DNA of 64,000 nucleotides from Anaerohalosphaeraceae bacterium (GCA_035378985.1 DAOSUR010000013.1:1-64000), one strand, 5' to 3'; counted from the stretch's first letter, positions 34,021 to 43,826 are shown. Notes: generated by a model not told the origin, from the sequence alone. Program-made: numbers and translations.

Positions 34021-35337
34021 ATGAAGGTTTCTGTTGTCGGCGTAGGGTATGTAGGTCTTGTGGCGGCGGCTTGTCTGGCGGACGGCGGAAACCATGTCAT
34101 TTGTATCGACAAAGACAAAAAGAAGATAGATAATCTCAAGAAAGGAATTATTCCGATTTATGAACCTGGGTTGGAAGAGATTGTTCGACGAAATGAAAAG
34201 GGCGGCCGACTGACCTTTACGACAGACTTAAAGGAAGGGGTTGAGCAATCCCTCATTCTTATCCTCGGCGTCGGCACTCCCAGTGCGCCGGACGGCTCGG
34301 CGGATATTTCCGCGGTGCTCGCTGTGGCCGAAGAGATTGCCAAGTGGATGAAGGAATATCGGATTATTGTGGTCAAGAGCACCGTGCCGGTCGGCACCCA
34401 TAAGGTTGTCAGTGAACTGATTGCCTCCAAAACGCAGGTGCCTTTTGATTATGTGAGCAACCCAGAGTTCCTCAAGGAAGGTTCGGCGGTCGAAGATTTT
34501 CTCAAACCCGACCGTGTCATTATCGGCACAACCAACCCGGCTGTGATGGAATGGATGAAGCATTTGTATGCCCCCTTTATGCGCAAAAGCAGCCGGATTT
34601 TCTTTATGGACCCGGCCAGCGCGGAGATGACCAAGTATGCCGCGAATGTAATGCTGGCCTCTCGAATCTCCTTTATGAATGAACTGAGCGCCTTGTGTGA
34701 AGAATATGGAGCCGATATTGAGCAGGTGCGGGCGGGCATCGGCAGCGACAGCCGAATCGGTCCGGCCTTTCTGTTTCCGGGAGTTGGATTCGGCGGCAGC
34801 TGTTTTCCCAAAGATGTTCGGGCACTGATTTATATGGGCCGCCAAAAAGGGGTGCCGATGACGATTGCCGAGGCCGTTCAGCAGGTTAATCTCCGTCAGC
34901 AGCAGCGGTTTGCCGACAAAGTGCTCCGGTATTATCAGGGGCGGAGGGATGTTCGACTGGGGGTCTGGGGATTGTCGTTCAAGGCGCGTACGGATGATAC
35001 GCGGGAATCCCCGGCGGTTTTCTGCATTCAGCGGTTTTTGGAAGCGGGCATGCAGATTGCCGCGTACGACCCGGAGGCGGTTTGTCCGGATCTGGACGGT
35101 CGAATTCAGCGTCTGGGGAATGCCTACGAAGTACTGGATGGAGCGGATGGACTGGTGATTTTCACGGACTGGCAGGAGTTTCGAACGCCGGATTTTGACC
35201 AGATCGCCCGTCGGCTGAAAAAACCGGTGATTTTCGACGGGCGCAATCTTTACAGCCCTTCGTTTGTTCAGAAACAGGGAATTGAATATTACAGCATCGG
35301 CCGTTCAGTCGTGCGGCAGATGCCGGAGGGAAGATGA
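34021..35337 (+). CDS. ugd: UDP-glucose 6-dehydrogenase
   Basis: This encodes 438 residues. The NAD-binding turn GVGYVGLVAA is at 7-16, and the catalytic Cys261 is in GFGGSCFPKD. It oxidises UDP-glucose to UDP-glucuronate. Its stop overlaps the next gene (ATGA), which encodes a matching epimerase. It opens the polysaccharide locus. Confidence 0.92.
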   Translation: MKVSVVGVGYVGLVAAACLADGGNHVICIDKDKKKIDNLKKGIIPIYEPGLEEIVRRNEKGGRLTFTTDLKEGVEQSLILILGVGTPSAPDGSADISAVLAVAEEIAKWMKEYRIIVVKSTVPVGTHKVVSELIASKTQVPFDYVSNPEFLKEGSAVEDFLKPDRVIIGTTNPAVMEWMKHLYAPFMRKSSRIFFMDPASAEMTKYAANVMLASRISFMNELSALCEEYGADIEQVRAGIGSDSRIGPAFLFPGVGFGGSCFPKDVRALIYMGRQKGVPMTIAEAVQQVNLRQQQRFADKVLRYYQGRRDVRLGVWGLSFKARTDDTRESPAVFCIQRFLEAGMQIAAYDPEAVCPDLDGRIQRLGNAYEVLDGADGLVIFTDWQEFRTPDFDQIARRLKKPVIFDGRNLYSPSFVQKQGIEYYSIGRSVVRQMPEGR

Positions 35338-36278
35338 GGGTTCTCGTAACAGGGGCGGCCGGATTTATCGGGTCGCATTTGTGTCAGCGGCTGATTGCGG
35401 AAGGGTATTCCGTAGTTGGCGTGGATAACTTTGATCCGTTTTATGAACCGGCGGTCAAACGAAGAAATCTGGCTGACCTTTTGAAATCGAAACGGTTTGA
35501 GCTGAAAGAAGGCGATATTCGAGATGCGGCCTTTCTGGAAGCAGCGGCGGACGGTTCGGATGCCGTAGTTCATCTGGCGGCCAAGGCAGGCGTGCGGCCC
35601 TCCATCGAAGACCCCCTGGGCTATGCCGATGTGAATGTGCGGGGCACGGCGGCCGTACTCGAGACGGCCCGGAAAAACAAGATTCGCATGGTGCTGTTCG
35701 CATCCAGTTCGAGTGTGTACGGCAACAGCAGCCGGATTCCTTTTTCCGAAGATGACCCGGTTAATGAACCGGTTTCTCCTTATGCCGCCACCAAAAAGGC
35801 GGGGGAAATGCTGTGTCGGACGTATCATCATTTATACGGAATGCATATCTTCTGTCTTCGGTTCTTCACCGTGTACGGCCCTCGACAGCGCCCGGACCTG
35901 GCGATTCATAAGTTTGCCCGGCTGATTGAGGCCGGCAGGCCGGTTCCGATTTATGGAGATGGTTCCGCCGAGAGGGATTTTACGTATATTGATGATATTA
36001 TTGACGGGACGGTTTCGGCCCTGAAGGCCTGCCGCGGCTTTGCCGTTTACAATCTTGGGGATTCCTGCCCGGTTCGGCTGGATGATTTGGTTTCCGCTCT
36101 GGAGGAGGCACTGAACAAACGGGCTGAGCGTCGCTTTCTGCCGCCTCAGCCGGGCGATGTGATTCGCACCTGTGCGGATATTCGGAAAGCTGCGGAGGAC
36201 CTCGGATATTGTCCCAAAACGTCTCTTAAAGAGGGATTAGCCCGTTTTGTTCAGTGGATGCGCAGGGAGGCCGTATGA
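35334..36278 (+). CDS. UDP-glucuronate 4-epimerase-type SDR protein
   Basis: This encodes 314 residues of the extended short-chain dehydrogenase family. GAAGFIGSHL near the start binds NAD; the catalytic Ser/Tyr/Lys triad is seen in FASSSSVYG and PYAATKKAGE; RFFTVYGPRQRPDLAI is typical of the glucuronate epimerase subgroup. It should form UDP-galacturonate from the product of the overlapping ugd. Other UDP-sugar epimerase activity is possible. Confidence 0.85.
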   Translation: MRVLVTGAAGFIGSHLCQRLIAEGYSVVGVDNFDPFYEPAVKRRNLADLLKSKRFELKEGDIRDAAFLEAAADGSDAVVHLAAKAGVRPSIEDPLGYADVNVRGTAAVLETARKNKIRMVLFASSSSVYGNSSRIPFSEDDPVNEPVSPYAATKKAGEMLCRTYHHLYGMHIFCLRFFTVYGPRQRPDLAIHKFARLIEAGRPVPIYGDGSAERDFTYIDDIIDGTVSALKACRGFAVYNLGDSCPVRLDDLVSALEEALNKRAERRFLPPQPGDVIRTCADIRKAAEDLGYCPKTSLKEGLARFVQWMRREAV

Positions 36279-37294
36279 GAAAGAAAAAAGCGCTCATTAC
36301 CGGAATTACCGGACAGGATGGGTCTTATCTGACGGAACTGCTGCTGGAAAAGGGCTATGAGGTGTACGGTATTGTGCGGCGCAGTTCCTCCTTCAGCACG
36401 GAACGCATCGACCATTTGTACCAGGACCCGCACCATCAGCCGCCGCTGAAACTGATTTACGGCGACCTGACCGATGGGGGCAATCTGTCTACCATCCTCA
36501 ACGAGATTCAGCCCGATGAGGTGTACAATCTGGGGGCCCAAAGTCATGTTCGGGTCAGTTTTGACCAGCCGATTTACACGGTTAATGTCGATGCGCTGGG
36601 GACTCTTCGGCTTTTGGAGGCGCTGCGGATGATGAAGAAGCCGCCGCGGTTTTATCAGGCCTCCAGCAGCGAAATGTACGGCAAGGTTGCGGAGATCCCC
36701 CAGACGGAAAAGACGCCGTTTTATCCCCGAAGTCCCTATGCCTGTGCCAAGGTGTATGCTTTCTGGCAGACGGTCAATTATCGGGAGGCCTATGGGCTTT
36801 TTACCTGCAACGGGATTCTGTTTAACCATGAATCTCCGCGTCGGGGTGAAACGTTTGTGACCCGCAAAATCACGCGGGCGGCCGGACGAATCAAAATGGG
36901 CCTGCAGGACAAACTGTATCTGGGGAATCTGGATGCCAGACGAGACTGGGGATTTGCCGGCGATTATGTCGAGGCGATGTGGCGAATGCTTCAGCAGGAC
37001 CAGCCGGACGATTACGTGGTGGCGACGGGGGAATCGCACTCCGTTCGCGAATTTCTGGATGAAGTCTTCGGCTATCTCGATTTGGACTGGCATCAGTATG
37101 TTGAAATTGATCCGCGGTATTTCCGCCCGACGGAGGTGGATGTCCTGCAGGGCGACGCCTCCAAGGCCCGTGCCCAACTCGGCTGGAAGCCGAAAGTGAC
37201 CTTCAAACAGCTGGCTCGAATGATGACGGAGGCGGACTTAAAACTGGCGGAAGAAGAAAAGATGCTCAAAGACCACAAAAACAATCGGCGATGA
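36275..37294 (+). CDS. gmd: GDP-mannose 4,6-dehydratase
   Basis: This encodes 339 residues from the ATG at 36275, overlapping the previous stop. GITGQDGSYLTELL, RRSSSFSTERIDHLY, SSSEMYGKV and PRSPYACAKVYAFW are diagnostic for Gmd. It converts GDP-mannose to GDP-4-keto-6-deoxymannose, the substrate for the next enzyme. It overlaps the next gene by 4 bases. Confidence 0.95.
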   Translation: MRKKKALITGITGQDGSYLTELLLEKGYEVYGIVRRSSSFSTERIDHLYQDPHHQPPLKLIYGDLTDGGNLSTILNEIQPDEVYNLGAQSHVRVSFDQPIYTVNVDALGTLRLLEALRMMKKPPRFYQASSSEMYGKVAEIPQTEKTPFYPRSPYACAKVYAFWQTVNYREAYGLFTCNGILFNHESPRRGETFVTRKITRAAGRIKMGLQDKLYLGNLDARRDWGFAGDYVEAMWRMLQQDQPDDYVVATGESHSVREFLDEVFGYLDLDWHQYVEIDPRYFRPTEVDVLQGDASKARAQLGWKPKVTFKQLARMMTEADLKLAEEEKMLKDHKNNRR

Positions 37295-38253
37295 GCGGAT
37301 TCTTTGAAACCAAGCGGGTAGTTGTCACCGGCGGAGCGGGCTTTCTGGGCCGCTATGTCGTGCAGGGCCTTCAGCAGCGGGGCTGCCGGCAGATTCTGGT
37401 GCCCCGAAGCGCCCAGTACAATCTGGTGCGGATGGACGATGTGGTGCGGATGCTTGAGCAGATGAAGCCGGATGTGGTGATTCATCTGGCGGCGGTGGTC
37501 GGCGGCATCGGCGCCAACCGCAGGCACCCGGGGCGTTTCTTTTATGAAAATCTGATGATGGGTGTCCAGCTGATGGAGCAGGCCCGGCTGCACGGGGTCG
37601 AAAAGTTCGTCGCTGTCGGCACGATTTGCGCTTATCCGAAGTTTACGCCTGTGCCGTTTAAGGAAGATGATTTGTGGAACGGCTATCCGGAGGAGACCAA
37701 CGCCCCCTACGGTCTGGCCAAAAAGATGCTTCTGGTCCAGTCGCAGGCCTATCGGCAGGAATACGGCTTTCATTCGATTTATCTGCTGCCGGTGAATCTC
37801 TACGGCCCCGGCGATAATTTTGACCCGCAAACCAGCCATGTGATTCCGGCCCTGATTAAAAAGTGTGTGGATGCCGTCGAGGAAGGCCGGGATTGGATTG
37901 AGTGCTGGGGAACCGGACAGGTCTCGCGGGAGTTTCTCTATGCGGCCGATGCCGCCGAGGGCATCCTGCTGGCGACAGAGTTCTATGACAAGCCCGACCC
38001 CGTCAATCTGGGCACGGGCCGGGAAATCACCATTCGGGCCCTGGCGGAAACGATAGCTGAGCTGACGGGGTTTGACGGAGAAATCCGATGGGATTTCTCT
38101 CAGCCCGACGGTCAGCCCCGCCGCTGTCTGGATACAAGTCGGGCGGAAAAGGAATTCGGCTTTCGCGCCCGCACAGACCTCCGGACCGGTCTGAAGGCGG
38201 CGATTGACTGGTATCGAACCCACCGGAATCAATTGCAGTTTGCACGAGGATAA
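37291..38253 (+). CDS. fcl: GDP-L-fucose synthase
   Basis: This encodes 320 residues. NAD(P) binding is at GGAGFLGRYVV; VVGGIGANRRHPGRFFYENL, VGTICAYPK and APYGLAKKMLL are family hallmarks. It epimerises and reduces GDP-4-keto-6-deoxymannose to GDP-L-fucose, so the glycan probably contains fucose. Confidence 0.95.
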   Translation: MSGFFETKRVVVTGGAGFLGRYVVQGLQQRGCRQILVPRSAQYNLVRMDDVVRMLEQMKPDVVIHLAAVVGGIGANRRHPGRFFYENLMMGVQLMEQARLHGVEKFVAVGTICAYPKFTPVPFKEDDLWNGYPEETNAPYGLAKKMLLVQSQAYRQEYGFHSIYLLPVNLYGPGDNFDPQTSHVIPALIKKCVDAVEEGRDWIECWGTGQVSREFLYAADAAEGILLATEFYDKPDPVNLGTGREITIRALAETIAELTGFDGEIRWDFSQPDGQPRRCLDTSRAEKEFGFRARTDLRTGLKAAIDWYRTHRNQLQFARG

Positions 38254-38260
38254 CCAACCG

Positions 38261-39217
38261 ATGACAGCCAAATCTTTTGCTCTGATCGGCGCCTGCGGAT
38301 ATATCGCACCGCGGCATTTGCAGGCCATTCGGGATACCGGCAACACGCTGGTGGCGGCTCTGGACCGCAGCGATTCAGCAGGGGTGCTCGATTCCTACTT
38401 CCCCGATGCCCGTTTCTTTACGGAGTTCGAACGGTTTGACCGCCATCTGGAAAAACTGCGCCGCAAAGGGGAAGGGGTCCACTATGTTTCCATCTGCTCA
38501 CCGAATTATCTGCACGACGCCCATGTGCGGTTTGCCCTGCGGATTGGGGCGGATGCGATTTGCGAAAAGCCGCTGGTGATTAATCCGTGGAACGCTGTTG
38601 CCCTGGGGGAACTGGAAAAAGAGTCAGGCCGCCGCATTCATACCATTATGCAGCTGCGGCTTCATCCGGCCATCCGCCGGCTCAAAGAACAGGTCGAACA
38701 GGGCCCGCCCGGCAAAATCTATGATGTGGAGGTGACCTACATTACCGCCCGCGGGCAATGGTATCTGGTCTCCTGGAAAGGCGATGAAAGCAAGTCCGGC
38801 GGCATCGCCGCCAACATCGGCATTCATTTTTTTGACATGCTCGCCTGGATTTTCGGGACGGTCAAGACCAATACGGTGCATTTGTATGAGCCGCAGCGGG
38901 CTGCCGGCTATCTGGAGCTGGAGCGGGCCCGGGTACGGTGGTTTTTGTCCGTGAATCGAAACGACCTGCCTTTTGAATGGGTGCCGGGCAAAGCGGCGAC
39001 CTTTCGGTCCATTCGTGTGGACGGCGGAGAAGTGGAGTTCTCCGGCGGCTTTACCGACCTGCATACGGAAAGCTACCGAAAAATCCTGGCCGGCGAAGGA
39101 TTCGGCTGGCAGGAGGTGATGCCCTCGCTGGAGATGGTTTATACCATTCGCCACAGTCAGCCCACCGGCTGCAAAGGCGATTATCACCCGATGCTGATCC
39201 GGCTGAAGGCCGATTGA
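38261..39217 (+). CDS. wlbA: UDP-N-acetylglucosaminuronate 3-oxidase-type Gfo/Idh/MocA protein
   Basis: This encodes 318 residues from the ATG at 38261. The Rossmann start is ALIGACGYIAPRHLQA, the dehydrogenase motif is CEKPLVINPWN, and GGIAANIGIHFFDMLAWIFG is typical of WlbA/WbpB. It oxidises C3 of UDP-GlcNAcA to the keto sugar. The next two genes encode the matching acetyltransferase and aminotransferase, which supports the assignment. Confidence 0.88.
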   Translation: MTAKSFALIGACGYIAPRHLQAIRDTGNTLVAALDRSDSAGVLDSYFPDARFFTEFERFDRHLEKLRRKGEGVHYVSICSPNYLHDAHVRFALRIGADAICEKPLVINPWNAVALGELEKESGRRIHTIMQLRLHPAIRRLKEQVEQGPPGKIYDVEVTYITARGQWYLVSWKGDESKSGGIAANIGIHFFDMLAWIFGTVKTNTVHLYEPQRAAGYLELERARVRWFLSVNRNDLPFEWVPGKAATFRSIRVDGGEVEFSGGFTDLHTESYRKILAGEGFGWQEVMPSLEMVYTIRHSQPTGCKGDYHPMLIRLKAD

Positions 39218-39225
39218 TTCAATCT

Positions 39226-39888
39226 ATGAACGAACCGGCAAAACCTTATTTTGTGCATCCGACGGCCGTGGTGGATGAGCCCTGCACTATCGGAGCAGGC
39301 ACAAAAATCTGGCATTTTTGCCATATCTGCCGAGGGGCTGTGATCGGGTCAGAATGTATCCTCGGCCAGAATGTCTTTGTGGCCTCCGGCGCCGTCATCG
39401 GCAATCGCGTCAAAATTCAGAACAATGTCTCCGTGTACGAAGGAGTGACGCTGGAGGACGACGTCTTTTTGGGTCCCAGCTGCGTGCTGACCAATGTTTC
39501 CAATCCGCGTTCTCAGGTGCTTCGGCACGGACTGTATGAGAAGACGCTGATTCGCCGCGGGGCAACCGTCGGCGCCAATGCAACCATTGTCTGCGGCGTC
39601 ACGCTCGGACGATACGCTTTTATTGCGGCCGGTGCAGTCGTCACGAAAGATGTTCCCGATTACGGCTTCGTGGCAGGTGTTCCCGCCCGCCTGAAAGGGT
39701 GGATGAGCCGCCACGGTCATCTCTTGCGAAAGCCCAATGCGGAGGGTATTCTGGTCTGTCCGGAAAGCGGCTATCGGTATCGGGAAGTGGAACCCGGCCG
39801 GCTGCGGTGTCTGGATTTGGATGAGAATTCGCCGCTGCCGCCGGAACTGTCCGTCGGGCGAAGGCCGTATCGGGATTTCAAACTGTAA
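39226..39888 (+). CDS. wlbB: UDP-3-amino sugar N-acetyltransferase, hexapeptide type
   Basis: This encodes 220 residues. Left-handed beta-helix repeats are clear (VVDEPCTIGAGTKIWHFCHI, GAVIGSECILGQNVFVA, and TVGANATIVCGVTLGRYAFI), ending AGVPARLKGWM. WlbB/WbpD-type enzymes acetylate the 3-amino group formed by WlbC to give UDP-diacetamido-glucuronate. It carries a longer C-terminal tail than minimal homologues, with CPESGYRYREVEPGRLRC. Confidence 0.88.
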   Translation: MNEPAKPYFVHPTAVVDEPCTIGAGTKIWHFCHICRGAVIGSECILGQNVFVASGAVIGNRVKIQNNVSVYEGVTLEDDVFLGPSCVLTNVSNPRSQVLRHGLYEKTLIRRGATVGANATIVCGVTLGRYAFIAAGAVVTKDVPDYGFVAGVPARLKGWMSRHGHLLRKPNAEGILVCPESGYRYREVEPGRLRCLDLDENSPLPPELSVGRRPYRDFKL

Positions 39889-39909
39889 AATGAAGAAATT
39901 GAGGTGAAC

Positions 39910-41010
39910 ATGCAGGTTCCTTTGCTGGATTTAAAAGCCCAGTACCAAATGATTCGCCGGCAGGTGCTGGCTCAGATTAACGAAGTGCTCGATTCGCAGG
40001 TCTGCATCGGCGGACCGAAGGTCGAGCAGCTCGAAAAAGAAATTGCGCAGCTGTGCGGCTGCCGCTATGCCGTGGGGGTTTCCAGCGGCACGGATGCCAT
40101 CTTAAACAGTCTGATGAGTCTGGAAATCGGTCCGGGGGATGAGGTCATCACCACTCCCTTTACCTTTTTTGCAACGGCCGGCTGCATCGCCCGGGTCGGC
40201 GCCAGACCCGTTTTTGTTGATATCGACCCGGTTACCTTCAACATCAACCCGGCCCTGATTGAGCGGGCGATTACCTCCCGCACCAAGGCCGTTATGCCGG
40301 TGCATCTGTTTGGACAGATGGCGGATATGGACCCGATTCTGCGGATTGCCGGCCGGGCTTCGCTGGCGGTGATTGAAGATGCCGCTCAGGCAATTTCCGC
40401 AACCTATAAGGGACGGCGGGCGGGCAGTCTCGGTACCTGCGGCTGTTTTTCCTTCTTCCCGAGCAAGAATCTGGGCGGCATCGGCGACGGCGGAATGGTT
40501 GTCACCAATGACCAGGCCCTGTATCAGCGGCTGATGATTCTGCGCAATCACGGCAGCCAGCCCAAATATTACCACAAATACATCGGCGGCAATTTTCGGC
40601 TGGACCCGATTCAGGCGGCGGCCCTGCTGGTCAAGCTGCCGTATCTGGACCAGTGGTCGCAGGCCCGGCGGATGAATGCGGCTTATTACACCAGGCGATT
40701 TGAAGGGAGCCCCGTCCGCACGCCGGTCATTTCAAAGGATTGTGTTTCCATTTTCAATCAGTATGTCATCCGCGTGCCGCGGCGGGATGAGCTGGTTGCT
40801 TATCTGAAGGAAAAGCAGATCGGCTGCGAGATTTATTATCCGGTTCCGCTGCATCTGCAGGAATGCTTTGCCTATCTGGGCGGCAAAGAAGGGGACTGCC
40901 CGGAGGCCGAAAAGGCCGCCAAAGAGGTTCTGGCTTTGCCGATTTATCCGGAACTGACGGATGAGATGAAAGAGTATGTTGTCCAGACCATTCTTGCGTT
41001 TTACAGCTGA
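39910..41010 (+). CDS. wlbC: UDP-3-keto sugar aminotransferase, DegT/DnrJ/EryC1 family
   Basis: This encodes 366 residues from the ATG at 39910, preceded by GAGG. The PLP-binding Lys is in FFPSKNLGGIGDGG, with VIEDAAQAISA and NHGSQPKYYHKYIGGNFRLD also typical. It transfers an amino group to the 3-keto sugar made by WlbA. Together with wlbA, wlbB and the dehydrogenase at 42.5 kb it completes the route to UDP-GlcNAc3NAcA. Confidence 0.9.
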   Translation: MQVPLLDLKAQYQMIRRQVLAQINEVLDSQVCIGGPKVEQLEKEIAQLCGCRYAVGVSSGTDAILNSLMSLEIGPGDEVITTPFTFFATAGCIARVGARPVFVDIDPVTFNINPALIERAITSRTKAVMPVHLFGQMADMDPILRIAGRASLAVIEDAAQAISATYKGRRAGSLGTCGCFSFFPSKNLGGIGDGGMVVTNDQALYQRLMILRNHGSQPKYYHKYIGGNFRLDPIQAAALLVKLPYLDQWSQARRMNAAYYTRRFEGSPVRTPVISKDCVSIFNQYVIRVPRRDELVAYLKEKQIGCEIYYPVPLHLQECFAYLGGKEGDCPEAEKAAKEVLALPIYPELTDEMKEYVVQTILAFYS

Positions 41011-41116
41011 AGGTTTCTCCAGCAGGGTGTGTAATGCCCCGGTGATTTGTTAAAGATGTTGTTTGGCTGATCACGAAGGGCTTTTAGGAAGGATTTAATC
41101 AAGAAAGGAGGTCGTG

Positions 41117-42493
41117 ATGAAGCGGTTTTGGACGGCGGTGATGGGGATTGGAATGTTGGCAGGATCGGCAGCGGCGGACTTGACAAGATTTCCTTTGTGT
41201 ACAGCCGGGGGAATTCAGGATTATCCGGCTTTTGACGGAGCTGCGGCGGTCTGGCAGGATTTTAGAGACGGCAGTGTGAATGCCAATCTTTACGGCTACA
41301 GTTTTTCTGAGCCCAATGAACTGGTGATTTGCACGGCTCCTCAGGAACAGGCATCGCCCTCCGTCAGCGGCCCTATCGTCGTCTGGCAGGATATGCGCAG
41401 CGGCAATTATGACATTTATGGTTTTGATTTGCGAACTCGTCAGGAGTTTGCGATTTGCACCAGCAGCGCTGCTCAGATGAATCCCCGTGTGAGCGGTTCC
41501 ATTGTGGTCTGGCAGGACTATCGGGCCGGAAATTGGGATGTATATGGATACAATCTGGAGACCGGCGTGGAATTTGTGATTTCCAACGGTCCGGCCTTTG
41601 AAGGATACCCCGTGATTGACGGGATGTGGGTGGCCTGGGTGGACTTGCGGAACGAAGGCAACTGGGATATTTACGCCAAACATCTTCAGTCCGGCCAGGA
41701 AACGGCCGTCTGTACGCATTCCGCCGTGCAGTTTCGTCCGTCTGTCAGCGGCGGACTTGTTGTCTGGCAGAAGGAGCGGAACAAAAATACAACCGGTGTG
41801 GATGTGTATGCCCGCCGCCTTCCGGATGGACCGGAATTTGCAGTTTGCCAGGCGGCCGGCGACCAGATTCTGCCGGTTATTCAGGGTTCTATGGTGGTCT
41901 GGGAGGATTATCGAAACGGCACCTCTAACGCGGATATCTATGCGTGCAATCTGGCGACAGGGGCTTTTCTGGAGGTGGATACGCGATCGGGTCTTCAACT
42001 GCGTCCGGTGGTCTGGGGCAGTCGAATAATTTGGCGAAGCGGAGATGACCTTTTTTATGCCGATGTGCCCGTGCCGACTGTTCTGACCATTCTTTCTCCA
42101 AACGGCGGAGAAATGTTTTTGGCGGGCACAGAGGCCCCGATACGCTGGCAGACCGAAGGGCCTTCGCCTGCGTACATCCGGATTGTCTATTCAGCGGATA
42201 ACGGCAGCACCTGGAACCTGATTACTCCCGGTGTTCTTAATACGGGTGAATATCTGTGGCAGCCCCTGCCGCATTTGGATTCAACGGCATGTTTGATTCG
42301 CATCGGTGATTCGGCTGATTCGTTGATAACGGACACAAGCGATGCAGCTTTTACGATTTTTCAATGCGAAAGCTCTCTGACGGCGGATTTGGATGGGGAC
42401 TGTTTTGTGGGTCTGTCCGATTTTTCTGTGTTGGCAAACCAATGGCTCCGCTGCGGCAATCCGTATGACCCGCAGTGGCGTCTGGAAAAATAA
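41117..42493 (+). CDS. Secreted TolB-like beta-propeller protein with C-terminal dockerin-like repeat
   Basis: This encodes 458 residues with an excellent ribosome site (AAAGGAGG). A signal peptide is at about 1-20. Six or so blades repeat the phrase VVWQDxRxGNxDIYxxxL, the pattern of TolB/gingipain-associated propellers. A fibronectin-like segment follows (LTILSPNGGEMFLAGTEAPI), then a dockerin-like repeat (ADLDGDCFVGLSDFSVLANQ). It is probably exported and calcium-binding. Its place between wlbC and the second UDP-sugar dehydrogenase is odd for a structural protein, and a link to glycan display is only inference. Confidence 0.78.
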   Translation: MKRFWTAVMGIGMLAGSAAADLTRFPLCTAGGIQDYPAFDGAAAVWQDFRDGSVNANLYGYSFSEPNELVICTAPQEQASPSVSGPIVVWQDMRSGNYDIYGFDLRTRQEFAICTSSAAQMNPRVSGSIVVWQDYRAGNWDVYGYNLETGVEFVISNGPAFEGYPVIDGMWVAWVDLRNEGNWDIYAKHLQSGQETAVCTHSAVQFRPSVSGGLVVWQKERNKNTTGVDVYARRLPDGPEFAVCQAAGDQILPVIQGSMVVWEDYRNGTSNADIYACNLATGAFLEVDTRSGLQLRPVVWGSRIIWRSGDDLFYADVPVPTVLTILSPNGGEMFLAGTEAPIRWQTEGPSPAYIRIVYSADNGSTWNLITPGVLNTGEYLWQPLPHLDSTACLIRIGDSADSLITDTSDAAFTIFQCESSLTADLDGDCFVGLSDFSVLANQWLRCGNPYDPQWRLEK

Positions 42494-42512
42494 ATGATAA
42501 GGAAAGATGACT

Positions 42513-43826
42513 ATGGACAGTCTGGAGAAAAAGATTGCGAGTAAAAAGGTTGTGGTGGGAGTTCTCGGCTTGGGCTATGTGGGGCTGCCGCTGGCCCGGG
42601 AATTTGCTTTGTCGGGCGTGAAGGTGCTCGGTTTTGATATTGATGAAAAAAAAGTCAAGATTCTCAATTCCGGCCGAAGCATCATCAAGAATGTACCCCA
42701 TGAAGTCGTCCGCAAGATGGTCAAAAGCGGAAAGTTCACTGCCACATCCGATATGTCCCAGATTCGCAAGGCCGATGCGGTCCTGATTTGCGTGCCGACG
42801 CCGCTGACGCCCAATCGTGAACCGGATATGCAGTATGTCGAAGGCAGCTGCCGCACCATTGCCAAATATCTGCGAAAAGGCCATCTGATTTCTCTGGAAA
42901 GCACGACCTATCCGGGCACCACACGGGAACTGATGAAGCCGATTCTGGAGGCAACGGGTCTGAAAGCCGGCAAGGATTTTTATCTGGCCTTTTCGCCGGA
43001 ACGCGAGGACCCGGGCAATAAACAGTATACCACTCGCACGATTCCCAAAGTAGTCGGCGGTTTGACCCCCAAATGCCGGCAGCTGGCGCATCAATTGTAC
43101 TCGCTGGCTATCCAGAAAATGGTGCCGGTTTCCTCGGTGGAGGCGGCGGAGGCAACCAAGATTCTCGAAAATGTCTATCGGTGCATCAATATTGCGATGG
43201 TCAACGAACTGAAGATGGTTTTCGACCGGATGGGCATTGACGTCTGGGAGGTCATACGGGCGGCCAGCACCAAACCCTTCGGCTATCATCCGTTTTATCC
43301 CGGGCCCGGGCTGGGCGGCCACTGCATCCCGATTGACCCGTTCTATCTGACCTGGAAGGCCCGGCAATACGGAATGGCCACGCGGTTTATCGAGCTGGCC
43401 GGCGAGATTAACACGAGTATGCCCCATTATGTGGTTCACAAGGTAATGGAGGCACTCAATGAGCGGAAGAAGAGCTTGAAGGGCTCCAAAGTCCTCGTGC
43501 TCGGGCTGGCTTACAAGCCGGATATCGATGATGTGCGGGAATCGCCGTCGCTGGAGCTGATTGAGCTGCTTCAGGAGCGGGGGGCGAAAGTGGACTATAA
43601 CGACCCGTATGTGCCGAAAACCCACAAGATGCGGGAATATGATTTGAAGATGACCAGCCGGCCGCTGTCGGCGGCGATGCTTCGTTCCTACGACTGCGTG
43701 CTGATTTCCACCAACCACAGCTGCTATGATTACGCCTGGATTGTCAAACATGCCAAGCTGGTAGTGGATACCCGCAACGCTACCGCCGCCGTCAAATCCG
43801 GCCGCAGCAAAATCGTCAAGGCGTGA
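42513..43826 (+). CDS. wbpA: UDP-N-acetylglucosamine 6-dehydrogenase type enzyme
   Basis: This encodes 437 residues from the ATG at 42513, which lies 7 bases after AAGGAAA. The NAD-binding turn is GVLGLGYVGLPLA, and the catalytic Cys is in GPGLGGHCIPIDPFYLTWKA. LESTTYPGTTRELM and SPEREDPGN place it with WbpA/WecC-type UDP-HexNAc dehydrogenases rather than with Ugd. It supplies UDP-GlcNAcA for WlbA. Activity on UDP-ManNAc cannot be excluded. Confidence 0.87.
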   Translation: MDSLEKKIASKKVVVGVLGLGYVGLPLAREFALSGVKVLGFDIDEKKVKILNSGRSIIKNVPHEVVRKMVKSGKFTATSDMSQIRKADAVLICVPTPLTPNREPDMQYVEGSCRTIAKYLRKGHLISLESTTYPGTTRELMKPILEATGLKAGKDFYLAFSPEREDPGNKQYTTRTIPKVVGGLTPKCRQLAHQLYSLAIQKMVPVSSVEAAEATKILENVYRCINIAMVNELKMVFDRMGIDVWEVIRAASTKPFGYHPFYPGPGLGGHCIPIDPFYLTWKARQYGMATRFIELAGEINTSMPHYVVHKVMEALNERKKSLKGSKVLVLGLAYKPDIDDVRESPSLELIELLQERGAKVDYNDPYVPKTHKMREYDLKMTSRPLSAAMLRSYDCVLISTNHSCYDYAWIVKHAKLVVDTRNATAAVKSGRSKIVKA

